Assembly: GCF_008635795.1 (NCBI RefSeq)
Contig: NZ_VWRQ01000014.1
Span: forward strand, 1 to 64,000
Reading direction: 5' to 3'
Source of the DNA: Paenibacillus tepidiphilus
Lineage (GTDB): Bacteria; Bacillota; Bacilli; Paenibacillales; Paenibacillaceae
DNA: 64,000 bases
The stretch's first letter is position 1, and each line of letters opens with the position of its first letter. A program made the position numbers and the translations under genes. The notes beneath the pieces were generated by a model. It made no database searches and was not told the origin of the DNA. It saw only the letters and a list, made by a program, of their open reading frames with translations. Below, piece after piece: positions 53,169 to 60,642 of the stretch.

Positions 53169-54086
53169 GTGACAAACGCGAATCAGACAATCGTACCCCA
53201 TATCTGGTATGACAAAGAAGCGGTAGAAGCAGCTGATTTTTACGTCTCTGTGTTTCCGGAATCCAAGGTTACGAGTGTTACTACACTTCATGGCACACCG
53301 TCAGGCGACTGTGATCAGGTTTCTTTTGAACTATGGGGACAGCAGTTTATGGCTATCAGTGCCGGGCCGTATTTTAAATTAAATCCTTCAGTGTCTTTCT
53401 TCGTTAATTTTGATCCGTCACGCGATAAGGACGCAGCACAGAAAATAGATGAGGTCTGGAACAAATTATCTGAGGGTGGCCAAGCGCTAATGCCGCTTGA
53501 TAGGTATCCGTTCAGTGAGCGGTACGGCTGGATTCAGGATAAATATGGCGTGTCCTGGCAGCTGATCCTTACCAATCCGGAAGGCGAGGAGCGGCCGGCT
53601 ATTATACCGTCGTTAATGTTTGTCGGTGATAAGTGTGGAAGGGCGGAAGAAGCGATGTCTTTCTATTTATCCGTATTTGACAACTCGCGGCAGGGAACGA
53701 TTGCCCGCTACCCTAAAGGCTCAGAGCCTGACGAGGAAGGAACTATTATGTTCTCTGACTTCATGCTGGAGAAGCAGTGGTTCACCGCAATGGACAGCGC
53801 ACACGATCATAAATTTAATTTCAATGAAGCGATCTCCTTTATGGTGAAATGCGATTCACAGGAGGAGATTGATCACTACTGGGAGAAGCTCTCTGCAGTT
53901 CCCGAAGCTGAACAATGCGGCTGGCTAACGGATAAGTTTGGTGTATCGTGGCAGATTGTTCCTGCAGAAATGGACGAAATGCTGGAGAAGGGAACACCGG
54001 AGCAAATTGCACGTGTTACGGAGGCTTTTCTGCAGATGAAGAAATTCGATCTTGCAGTATTGCATAAAGCTTATAAGGGCGAGTAG
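53169..54086 (+). CDS. VOC/PhnB-like protein with two glyoxalase-fold domains
   Basis: 305 residues. Two tandem PhnB-type domains (about 5-140 and 145-275), each ending with a version of GW-(I/L)-(Q/T)-DK-(Y/F)-GVSWQ. The family is often annotated 3-demethylubiquinone methyltransferase-like, but no methyltransferase motif is visible and the function is unknown. GTG start with AGGAGG spaced 8 nt. The ssrA copy 3 begins 20 nt after its stop. Confidence 0.88.
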   Translation: MTNANQTIVPHIWYDKEAVEAADFYVSVFPESKVTSVTTLHGTPSGDCDQVSFELWGQQFMAISAGPYFKLNPSVSFFVNFDPSRDKDAAQKIDEVWNKLSEGGQALMPLDRYPFSERYGWIQDKYGVSWQLILTNPEGEERPAIIPSLMFVGDKCGRAEEAMSFYLSVFDNSRQGTIARYPKGSEPDEEGTIMFSDFMLEKQWFTAMDSAHDHKFNFNEAISFMVKCDSQEEIDHYWEKLSAVPEAEQCGWLTDKFGVSWQIVPAEMDEMLEKGTPEQIARVTEAFLQMKKFDLAVLHKAYKGE

Positions 54087-54105
54087 GGCATAAAACAGCC
54101 TGGGG

Positions 54106-54191
54106 CGTAGAGCCGGTTACGGGGCGCTGCCCAGGTGATATCAAATCCGTGACTACCTCGTAGAAGCTTATGTGGCGTTACCTTCGGACAG
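54106..54191 (+). repeat. Partial copy of the ssrA 3' part (copy 3)
   Basis: It aligns to ssrA 48136-48222 with one base missing, and is identical over the last 34 bases (GTAGAAGCTTATGTGGCG and beyond). It stops abruptly before the T arm, where the IS630 remnant region begins. The internal changes suggest descent from a different tmRNA allele. Confidence 0.85.
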
Positions 54192-54239
54192 TGTCAAGCA
54201 GATACGCTAAATGAATTATACCTATATTACGGGGTGATT

Positions 54240-54420
54240 GGCGGCATCGGGATCGGTATTGCTTCTTCACGTATTCGTAATCTTCACGCTGTACTTGCCC
54301 CGGCTTCATCGGTTCGGAAGGACGAGAATCCTCCGGAAGCTGAATCGGCTGTTCGTCCATACAGATCAGAGGGATTTCAAAATCGTAGGGCAAGACATAC
54401 GTCTCCAAAACATCTTCCAT
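54240..54420 (-). pseudogene. IS630-family transposase fragment
   Basis: Minus-strand reading gives METYVLPYD-like text followed by PLICMDEQPIQL and PMKPGQVQREDYEYV, the conserved DE region of IS630-type transposases. About 55 residues remain; the frame then diverges. No intact ends or flanking TA duplication could be recognised. The rest of the 54192-54588 gap contains a small palindrome (TCCGCC/GGCGGA at 54553) and nothing else identified. Confidence 0.6.
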
Positions 54421-54588
54421 CCGAGAAGCTCATATTTTTTCATTTCAAACCCACCCATTTACTTCCATTAATAAGAGGGTATAACTTAAAAACTATGCGG
54501 TCACTAGTAGAACCTTCTATGAGAAATCTAGCGGGAATTGTGGATTTACAGATCCGCCTCAGGCGGAATGAACTCAAAACCAAATAAT

Positions 54589-54739
54589 AAAACCCTGAGA
54601 TTATGATCTCAGGGTTTGAGTGTGTAATTTTTTCAAGACCTCATTCAACATCATAACAGACTGGGTATTATAAGTCTATATTTTATTCCGGGATTCATAT
54701 AACATCGTTCTATAAACGGACGAATGGAGATGACTGGAA
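54589..54739 (+). promoter_or_regulatory. Conserved leader of radical SAM gene 2 (hairpin plus promoter)
   Basis: A perfect 12 bp hairpin (54590-54601 with 54606-54617) is followed by TTCAAC (54644-54649), 16 bp and TATTAT (54666-54671), as in leader 1. The segment 54643-54684 is almost identical to leader 1. Confidence 0.5.
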
Positions 54740-55507
54740 ATGCTAAAAGAAATCCATGTTAGTCATGCAATGACATATGAATATCCGCCTGACGGTGCAA
54801 CGTTACCAATTATTGATCCGTACGATGGATGTACAATCGGGTGCCCCTATTGTTTTCAACTTGAAGATGAGAACTGGAATAAAAACCTAAATATCAAACT
54901 TAATATTGCAGATATTTTATATGAAGAATTAATGCACTGGAATAAAGAAGATACAGTATATCTGGGAAGTAAGTGTGATCCGTACATGGAGATTGACCGA
55001 AAGTATCAATTAACCAGGAAATGTCTAATTGAACTAAGTAAGTTAAATGTGAAGTGTATGGTAACAACTAAAGCCGGGTCAAAATTAATGTATAGAGATA
55101 TCGATGTTGTCAAAACTATGGGGGATAAGTTCACTCTGCTATTAGGTTTATCTAACCTGGAGCAGTTGAAAAAGATTGATAATTATACACTGATGAGTAA
55201 TATACAGACAGCAAATGAGTTGCATCGAATGGGAATTCAGGTTTGGGTATTTATTACACCAATTTTACCCGGAATAACAGACGTGGATTTAATGATTCAT
55301 GCTCTGGATAAGGACATACCCGTATTTTTAGATAAAGTTAGATTGGGGAAAAGGACCAGATTCACTCTAGAAAAATTTATCGGTACTAATTACCCTCAAT
55401 TAGCAAGCACTTATAAAGATATTATTGATAGTAATACCGATGTTTACTGTGATCAAATTAGAGAAAAGTGGTGTGGAGATCCACGAGTAAAATTTGTTTT
55501 TGAGTAA
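54740..55507 (+). CDS. SPL-like radical SAM protein, copy 2
   Basis: 255 residues, CX3CX2C at 31, 35 and 38. I count about 40 differences from copy 1, most of them conservative and clustered in the last 60 residues; the first 130 residues around the cluster and SAM site are nearly unchanged. This pattern indicates that both copies remained under selection. It has the same ribosome site spacing as copy 1. A terminator follows at 55623. It lies just outside the last ssrA repeat. Confidence 0.85.
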   Translation: MLKEIHVSHAMTYEYPPDGATLPIIDPYDGCTIGCPYCFQLEDENWNKNLNIKLNIADILYEELMHWNKEDTVYLGSKCDPYMEIDRKYQLTRKCLIELSKLNVKCMVTTKAGSKLMYRDIDVVKTMGDKFTLLLGLSNLEQLKKIDNYTLMSNIQTANELHRMGIQVWVFITPILPGITDVDLMIHALDKDIPVFLDKVRLGKRTRFTLEKFIGTNYPQLASTYKDIIDSNTDVYCDQIREKWCGDPRVKFVFE

Positions 55508-55622
55508 AAGTAACTTAAAAAATGTACACAGCAAAGTGTTTCTGGTTAGGATACTATCCCGCTTTACGCCTATCTGGTACAAAGTCATTTTAATTCTGAA
55601 TGGGAATCATGATTTGATAGTG

Positions 55623-55650
55623 AGGGGTCTACCAGGAGGTAGGCTCTTTT
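55623..55650 (+). terminator. Terminator after radical SAM gene 2
   Basis: An 11 bp stem (55623-55633 with 55638-55648), loop AGGA, then TTTT. Confidence 0.7.
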
Positions 55651-55674
55651 GTTTATTGGATGATCACTACATTG

Positions 55675-56775
55675 CTACCATTGCCTCTTAAAAACGAATT
55701 TTCGCACTATTGCGGTAAGGAGCGGCAGCATAGGCAAAACATACTGAAGCGGAATCCAGAAATAAGGTGAAAGTATGGCCATATGGACCCCCATAATATG
55801 TTCCATAAGGTTATCCGTCATCGTCATGCCCATAAACAGGGCAACCAGGCAGACAGGAATGACAAGGGGGCGGACGGATGGAAGGTTGGCGAGCAATTGG
55901 ATCGACCGGATGGCTGCAAATAAATAAAGGACGGTTTTGAAAAAAACGGTAATCACAAAGTATAGCACTGCCAGCACATCCAGGTTGTCGAGCAGTTCAC
56001 CCACTTCAATCTGGCGAAGAAGGATGTACATAGGGTAATACGCGCGCTTAAATATCGGCTCACCTATGACGGCCAGGGCGAGAATATCGGTTGCGGCAAT
56101 GAATAGCCCGGTTCCGAGGGTGGAGAGCAAGGCGGTCTGGATCGCACCCTTTCGGCTTTTGGCCAACGGCCAAAGTATAGTCATCACACTCATCTCCCCG
56201 AACGATTGAGTAATTCCCGCAGGCCAGACCGCTTCCAGGATAGGAGTCCATCCCTTACCTGCAATCGGTAGCAATTCCCTTAAATTAATGGTCCCTGACA
56301 CCAGCAGAAATACAATTTCAAGCATAAACAGGAGAAGGATAAAAGGAAGCAAAAGACCGGCCAGGCGTCCAAGGACCTCAATCCCCTTATACAAGCCATA
56401 GATCAGGAGCAGTACTAATAAACCAACAGAGAACAGCGGAGGAGTCTGCGGCAGCAGGGTATCCGGGATTAAGAAACTTATATCGGCCAGACCTCTCGCG
56501 GTATTGTATATAAAAAGGAGCGGATACAGCCAACCGAGGAACGATCCGGGCCATTTACCGAACTGTTTCGGGAACCATTCCACCAGGGTGAGGCCTGGAT
56601 GCATGACCAGCAGTACAGCATAGACTCCTGTTATTACTATTCCGACTCCTGCAGAGAGGAGAACGGAAATCCATGCATCTCTGCCGGCGCCGGACCCGAA
56701 CCCGAAAATGATGGTAGTGCCGATCTGAAATAACATCATTAGTGTAAATAGCTGATACTTCGATATTCTCTGCAT
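55675..56775 (-). CDS. Spore germination protein, GerAB family (B subunit)
   Basis: About 366 residues with ten membrane segments; a member of the endospore germination permease family related to APC transporters. The B subunit recognises the germinant in gerA-type receptors. ATG 56775 (MQRISKYQLFTLMML) has GGGGA 6 nt upstream and gives a standard N-terminus; ATG 56787 adds four residues. The gene is divergent from the A and C subunit genes rather than between them, which is an unusual order compared with gerAA-AB-AC. Confidence 0.92.
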   Translation of the reverse strand: MQRISKYQLFTLMMLFQIGTTIIFGFGSGAGRDAWISVLLSAGVGIVITGVYAVLLVMHPGLTLVEWFPKQFGKWPGSFLGWLYPLLFIYNTARGLADISFLIPDTLLPQTPPLFSVGLLVLLLIYGLYKGIEVLGRLAGLLLPFILLLFMLEIVFLLVSGTINLRELLPIAGKGWTPILEAVWPAGITQSFGEMSVMTILWPLAKSRKGAIQTALLSTLGTGLFIAATDILALAVIGEPIFKRAYYPMYILLRQIEVGELLDNLDVLAVLYFVITVFFKTVLYLFAAIRSIQLLANLPSVRPLVIPVCLVALFMGMTMTDNLMEHIMGVHMAILSPYFWIPLQYVLPMLPLLTAIVRKFVFKRQW

Positions 56776-56919
56776 GCCAATCCCCATTCTTCGCGAAAAT
56801 CAACAGGTGCATTTTCCAGTATTCCGAAAGGGAGGATTATATATCCGCATAATTTCATTATTTTAATGACAAAGTATCTCTAGATGAAGTTCAATTCCGG
56901 GAGCCTTGGAGGCCTATAT

Positions 56920-58500
56920 ATGCTGTTTGGACAAAAGATTAGGAAGAGCACTCCCCCCCAAAAAAAGCAGGACCGGCTGCCGTTTACCCTTTCGGATGTA
57001 CCTTCGGAAGTAAGCTGCGATTTGAAAGAAAATGAAAAAAACATTAAGCGCGTCTTTGAAAAATGCTCGGATTTCATTCTCCGTCCCTTTCATATCAACG
57101 GGGAGATTCAGGCCTTACTGATCTGCATAGATGGATTGGTCAACCATCAGCTTGTGGATGAGATTATATTAAAACCGCCTATGTATGACGCGCCCCCTAA
57201 AGGTGAAGGCGGTTCCGGGGAGTTTGCACAGGAAAGGATTCCGGCGTCGCAGGTAAAAAACACTGGAGACTTTAAAAAAGTGACCGAAGCGGTGCTTTAC
57301 GGCGAAGCGGCGATCTTTGTTGAGGGAAAGACCGATGTAACTCTTGTGGATGTCAAAGGCTGGACCATGCGTGCCATTGAGGAACCCGAGACGCAGACGG
57401 TTATCCGGGGTCCCAGGGAGGGCTTCAATGAAAATATCCGGACCGGAACCGCCATGCTTCGCAAAAGACTGCGTACGCCCCGGCTCAAAATGGAATCGCT
57501 CAATATCGGCGACATCTCCCATACCTCCGTTGTCCTTACCTACATTGACGGCATTGTGCATGAGTCGCTGGTGCAGGAAGTGCGCGACCGTCTAAACCGC
57601 ATTACAATCGACGGAGTGATGGATAGCGGTTATATTGAGGAAATGATTGAAGATGCACCTTACTCGCCTTTTCCGACGATATACAACACTGAGCGGCCCG
57701 ATATCGTTGCGGCTAACCTACTGGAAGGCAGGGTAGCGGTACTTGTGGACAACACCCCCTTTGCGCTGGTTATGCCGGCAAACTTCTGGAACTCAGTAAG
57801 CGTTAATGAAGATTACTATGAACGGTTCTGGATGGCTACAGTCGTTCGCTGGATTCGTTATTTAGGGGTTGCCGCCACTATGTTCTTGCCGGGCCTATAC
57901 GTAAGCATCGTTACCTTTCACCAGGAAATGCTTCCTACTTCCCTGCTGCTCAGCATCGCTTCGGCTCGGGAAGGCGTCCCTTTTCCAGTCATTATAGAGG
58001 TCCTTCTGATGGAGATTACGTTTGAAGGACTCCGTGAAGCAGGGCTCAGGCTTCCCAGACAGGTAGGACAGGCTGTGAGTATTGTAGGAGCATTGGTTAT
58101 AGGCCAGGCAGCAGTTCAGGCAGGAATAGTGTCTGCACCGCTAGTAATTGTCGTCTCCATAACAGGCATTGCTTCCTTCACCATCCCGGATTACAGCGCT
58201 GGCCTGGCCGTGCGGTTCCTGAGGTTTCCCTTAATTTTTGCCGCTGGGACTGCAGGTCTTTACGGGCTGACGCTGGGTGTCCTGTTTATATTGCTCCATG
58301 TGTGCGGATTGCGGTCGTTCGGCGTTCCGTATTTCTCGCCTGTCGCTCCGCTGACGGTATCCAATCTGAAAGATGTATGGATTCGTGTTCCCTGGTGGAG
58401 CATGCGCAGAAGGCCAACCCAGCCCGGGAGCAAAAACCCGGTCCGGATTCCGGCTGGTCAGATGCCGAAACCACCTAAGAATCCGGGGGGGAAATCATGA
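56920..58500 (+). CDS. Spore germination protein, GerAA family (A subunit)
   Basis: 526 residues. A soluble N-terminal domain (about 1-290) with IRGPREGFNENIRTN-type text (VIRGPREGFNENIRTGTAML) and RPDIVAANLLEGRVAVLVD is followed by the membrane region (about 300-480) and a basic proline-rich tail. In Bacillus the A subunits form ion channels in the spore inner membrane. ATG 56920 has TTGGAGG 7 nt upstream. It overlaps the C subunit gene by 4 nt. Confidence 0.95.
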   Translation: MLFGQKIRKSTPPQKKQDRLPFTLSDVPSEVSCDLKENEKNIKRVFEKCSDFILRPFHINGEIQALLICIDGLVNHQLVDEIILKPPMYDAPPKGEGGSGEFAQERIPASQVKNTGDFKKVTEAVLYGEAAIFVEGKTDVTLVDVKGWTMRAIEEPETQTVIRGPREGFNENIRTGTAMLRKRLRTPRLKMESLNIGDISHTSVVLTYIDGIVHESLVQEVRDRLNRITIDGVMDSGYIEEMIEDAPYSPFPTIYNTERPDIVAANLLEGRVAVLVDNTPFALVMPANFWNSVSVNEDYYERFWMATVVRWIRYLGVAATMFLPGLYVSIVTFHQEMLPTSLLLSIASAREGVPFPVIIEVLLMEITFEGLREAGLRLPRQVGQAVSIVGALVIGQAAVQAGIVSAPLVIVVSITGIASFTIPDYSAGLAVRFLRFPLIFAAGTAGLYGLTLGVLFILLHVCGLRSFGVPYFSPVAPLTVSNLKDVWIRVPWWSMRRRPTQPGSKNPVRIPAGQMPKPPKNPGGKS

Positions 58501-59702
58501 AGCCAAGGTTTACATGGGGGCTGATTATTCTGGCTATGCTCAGCACTGGCCTCACGGGATGCTGGGACAGCCGCAGCATTGACCAGCTTGCTGTAGTTAT
58601 GGCCACAGCCCTGGACTACACGGAAGAAGGAAATATCATGGCCTCCTCGCAAATCGCCGTGCCCACCAGCGTTCAAACCGAGGGAGGTTCGACACAGTCC
58701 GGAGCGGGAGCCAGAGGATTTACCGTTGTATCCGCCGTCGGGAAGAATGTACACGACGCGATGGACGAGCTGCAGCGGAAGCTCTCCCGCAAGCTTTTCA
58801 TTGAACACCGGAAGGTGCTGCTTATTGGGGAAGCGCTGGCCAGGAACGGCTTGAAGGATACGTTGGATCATTTCAGCCGCGATCCGGACAGCAGATTGCA
58901 GACCTATCTGTTGATCGCAAAGAATGCCCGGGCGGCCGAGCTTTTGCTGCAGCCTGTTCCCTTTGAGAAGGTTCCGACAAGGGCGGTCCGTTCGCTGCAG
59001 GAAATCAATGCTGAAATTACAACGACGCTGCGGGAATTATTTACGGCCATGTCCGGAGATGAAATCGTTCCGACCGTAGGCGCACTGGAACTAGTAGAGG
59101 GAACTGCAGGCGCAGGAGTCAGCAGCGGCAAAGGTGAAGACAGCAAGATGATGACCTTCCGCCTGGCCGGCTCGGCCGTTATTAAAGATTATAAGCTGGC
59201 TGGATATCTGGATATGGAGCAGACCCGGGGGTTGCTGTGGGTGCTGAACGAGAACAAGCGGGTCAGCATTACGGGGGACATCCCGGGCAAAGGGAATGTA
59301 GTCATGGAGCTCGACAAGACAGGCAAAAAGATCAAGACGCGTATCCGGGACGGAAAGATACAGGTGGATATTTCTGTGAAGACCAGCGGACCGGTTCACG
59401 AGAATAATACGGAGCTGGATCTTAGCGATCCCAAAAATATTGTACAGGTCGAAGAAGCTCTCAGCAATAGTATTGAGGGTAGCATACGTAAAGTTTCTGG
59501 AATATCCCAAAGTCTGCTGAAGGCGGATATCTTTGGAGTAGGCCAGGAAATTTCCCGCCATAACCCCAAGGAGTGGAGGAAGCTTAAGGACCGGTGGGTC
59601 GATGCTTATCCGGAGGCGGAAATTTCGGTCAATAGCTCCGTTACCATTACCCGGACGGGGATGTATGGCAAGCCGTTACATCTAATAGAAGAAAAGGAAT
59701 AG
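58497..59702 (+). CDS. Spore germination lipoprotein, Ger(x)C family (C subunit)
   Basis: 401 residues. Lipoprotein signal with lipobox LTGC (Cys22), then the GerAC domains (WDSRSIDQLAVVMATALDY at the mature start). Lgt, encoded at 5667, would acylate it. ATGA overlap with the A subunit gene. A small membrane protein follows 13 nt later. Confidence 0.94.
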   Translation: MKPRFTWGLIILAMLSTGLTGCWDSRSIDQLAVVMATALDYTEEGNIMASSQIAVPTSVQTEGGSTQSGAGARGFTVVSAVGKNVHDAMDELQRKLSRKLFIEHRKVLLIGEALARNGLKDTLDHFSRDPDSRLQTYLLIAKNARAAELLLQPVPFEKVPTRAVRSLQEINAEITTTLRELFTAMSGDEIVPTVGALELVEGTAGAGVSSGKGEDSKMMTFRLAGSAVIKDYKLAGYLDMEQTRGLLWVLNENKRVSITGDIPGKGNVVMELDKTGKKIKTRIRDGKIQVDISVKTSGPVHENNTELDLSDPKNIVQVEEALSNSIEGSIRKVSGISQSLLKADIFGVGQEISRHNPKEWRKLKDRWVDAYPEAEISVNSSVTITRTGMYGKPLHLIEEKE

Positions 59703-59715
59703 GGGGATAAGAAGC

Positions 59716-59889
59716 ATGCATTTTCCCTGGCATTCCAAGGTGATGATGGACAGCCCGTGGGTCATGCAGCTTGTGTTCGTGGGCTGGGCCTTCGTTGGAA
59801 TGATTATATCAGGCGTCAGGCAGAGAAACGGCGGGAAGAAATCTAATCCGCAGGCACCGGAATCGGGGCCGTCCCAAAACCGCGAATAG
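59716..59889 (+). CDS. 57-residue membrane protein in the germination operon
   Basis: ATG 59716 follows AGGGGGATAAG and encodes 57 residues ending at TAG 59889. It has one hydrophobic segment (about 16-34, VMQLVFVGWAFVGMIISGV) and a basic, Gly/Pro/Ser-rich tail. Small one- or two-segment D subunits accompany several gerA-type receptors and modulate them; this is a candidate for that role by position and topology only. Confidence 0.7.
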   Translation: MHFPWHSKVMMDSPWVMQLVFVGWAFVGMIISGVRQRNGGKKSNPQAPESGPSQNRE

Positions 59890-59950
59890 AGTGATATAAA
59901 GGTTGTGAACCAGCAATGCTGGAAGAGAATCAGGTGGAAATAAAGTGAAG

Positions 59951-59979
59951 TTGTAAACCGGTTCCAGATGTGCTATAGT
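59951..59979 (+). promoter_or_regulatory. Sigma-A promoter of the cold-shock gene
   Basis: TTGTAA (59951-59956) and TATAGT (59974-59979), spacer 17 bp. The predicted start near 59986 gives a leader of about 128 nt. Confidence 0.72.
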
Positions 59980-60004
59980 TAGCTTATTAGAATTTCGACC
60001 TGAG

Positions 60005-60067
60005 ATCACATATTGTAGAGGGTTAAGATTTTGATTATCTAACCTTGTACAATATGTGATTTTTTTT
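60005..60067 (+). promoter_or_regulatory. Terminator-like hairpin within the cold-shock mRNA leader
   Basis: A perfect 13 bp AT-rich stem (60005-60017 with 60048-60060), an inner GGTTA/TAACC stem and eight T residues. It lies between the csp promoter and start codon, so it could be an attenuator, an RNA thermosensor or the end of a short RNA. It may also end transcripts from the germination operon. Confidence 0.6.
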
Positions 60068-60113
60068 GGAATTTGAAGATCATGTAAAATGAAAAATATG
60101 GAGGTAATTGATC

Positions 60114-60314
60114 ATGGAACAAGGAACAGTAAAGTGGTTTAATGCAGACAAAGGCTTTGGGTTTATCGAGGTTGAAGGCGGAAACGATGTATTCGTGCAC
60201 TTCAGTGCAATTGTTGGCGACGGCTACAAATCGCTGGACGAAGGTCAACGCGTTGAATTTAATGTAGTACAAGGCAACCGCGGTCCACAGGCCGAGAATG
60301 TTGTTAAACTGTAA
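60114..60314 (+). CDS. Cold-shock protein (CspB type)
   Basis: 66 residues, a single cold-shock domain with RNP1 KGFGFIE and RNP2 VFVHFSAI. It binds single-stranded nucleic acid and melts RNA structure. GGAGG lies 9 nt before ATG 60114. Long structured leader upstream and a strong terminator downstream. Confidence 0.96.
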   Translation: MEQGTVKWFNADKGFGFIEVEGGNDVFVHFSAIVGDGYKSLDEGQRVEFNVVQGNRGPQAENVVKL

Positions 60315-60326
60315 AGCTGCTGCTAG

Positions 60327-60356
60327 AAAGCCCCAACCCTAGTGTTGGGGCTTTTT
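60327..60356 (+). terminator. Terminator after the cold-shock gene
   Basis: A 10 bp stem (60327-60336 with 60345-60354) ending in TTTTT. Confidence 0.9.
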
Positions 60357-60393
60357 ATTGCTCATTATTCCAGAAGAGAAAAGGGGTCGCTGC

Positions 60394-60606
60394 TTGTACT
60401 ATTCACGGAAAAGACTGCTGGTGGATCTTCCAGAGGAAATGACAACGATATGGTCATGTACCAATGAAAAGTGCAACGGATGGATAAGAGATAACTTCGT
60501 TTTTTAAAATCAGCCGGTCTGTGGCCAATGCAATTCCCTTATGGAGAAGGATCAGAAAATGCTGCCTATCATAGCTAATAAAAGTCCTAATCAAACGAAG
60601 CGCTGA
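60394..60606 (+). pseudogene. YdjO-like cold-inducible protein gene interrupted by a stop codon
   Basis: From TTG 60394 (AAGGGG 6 nt upstream) the frame reads MYYSRKRLLVDLPEEMTTIW, then a CX4C pair and GWIRDNFVF, then TAA at 60505-60507. The same frame continues with NQPVCGQCNSLMEKDQKMLP and ends at TGA 60606. Both halves match the YdjO family (about 70 residues, two cysteine pairs). The two halves stay in frame, so a base substitution, not an indel, created the stop. Could also be a sequencing error or a read-through codon. Confidence 0.7.
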
Positions 60607-60609
60607 GTA

Positions 60610-60637
60610 AAAAGACACCTTGTAGGAGGTGTCTTTT
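60610..60637 (+). terminator. Terminator after the ydjO-like gene
   Basis: An 11 bp stem (60610-60620 with 60627-60637), symmetric enough to act for the convergent gene as well. Confidence 0.75.
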
Positions 60638-60642
60638 CTGTG

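Larger units (their letters stand above)
48246..54191. mobile_element. Putative genomic island(s) integrated at the 3' end of ssrA
   Basis: The region is bounded by the intact ssrA end and by two partial repeats of that end (49308-49371 and 54106-54191). Its content is accessory: radical SAM, primase-helicase, DUF6155 and VOC genes, with a transposase remnant just beyond. Genes here are more AT-rich than the core genes on both sides. tmRNA 3' ends are well-known attachment sites. No integrase is visible in the window, so any such element is decayed or mobilised in trans. Confidence 0.55.
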
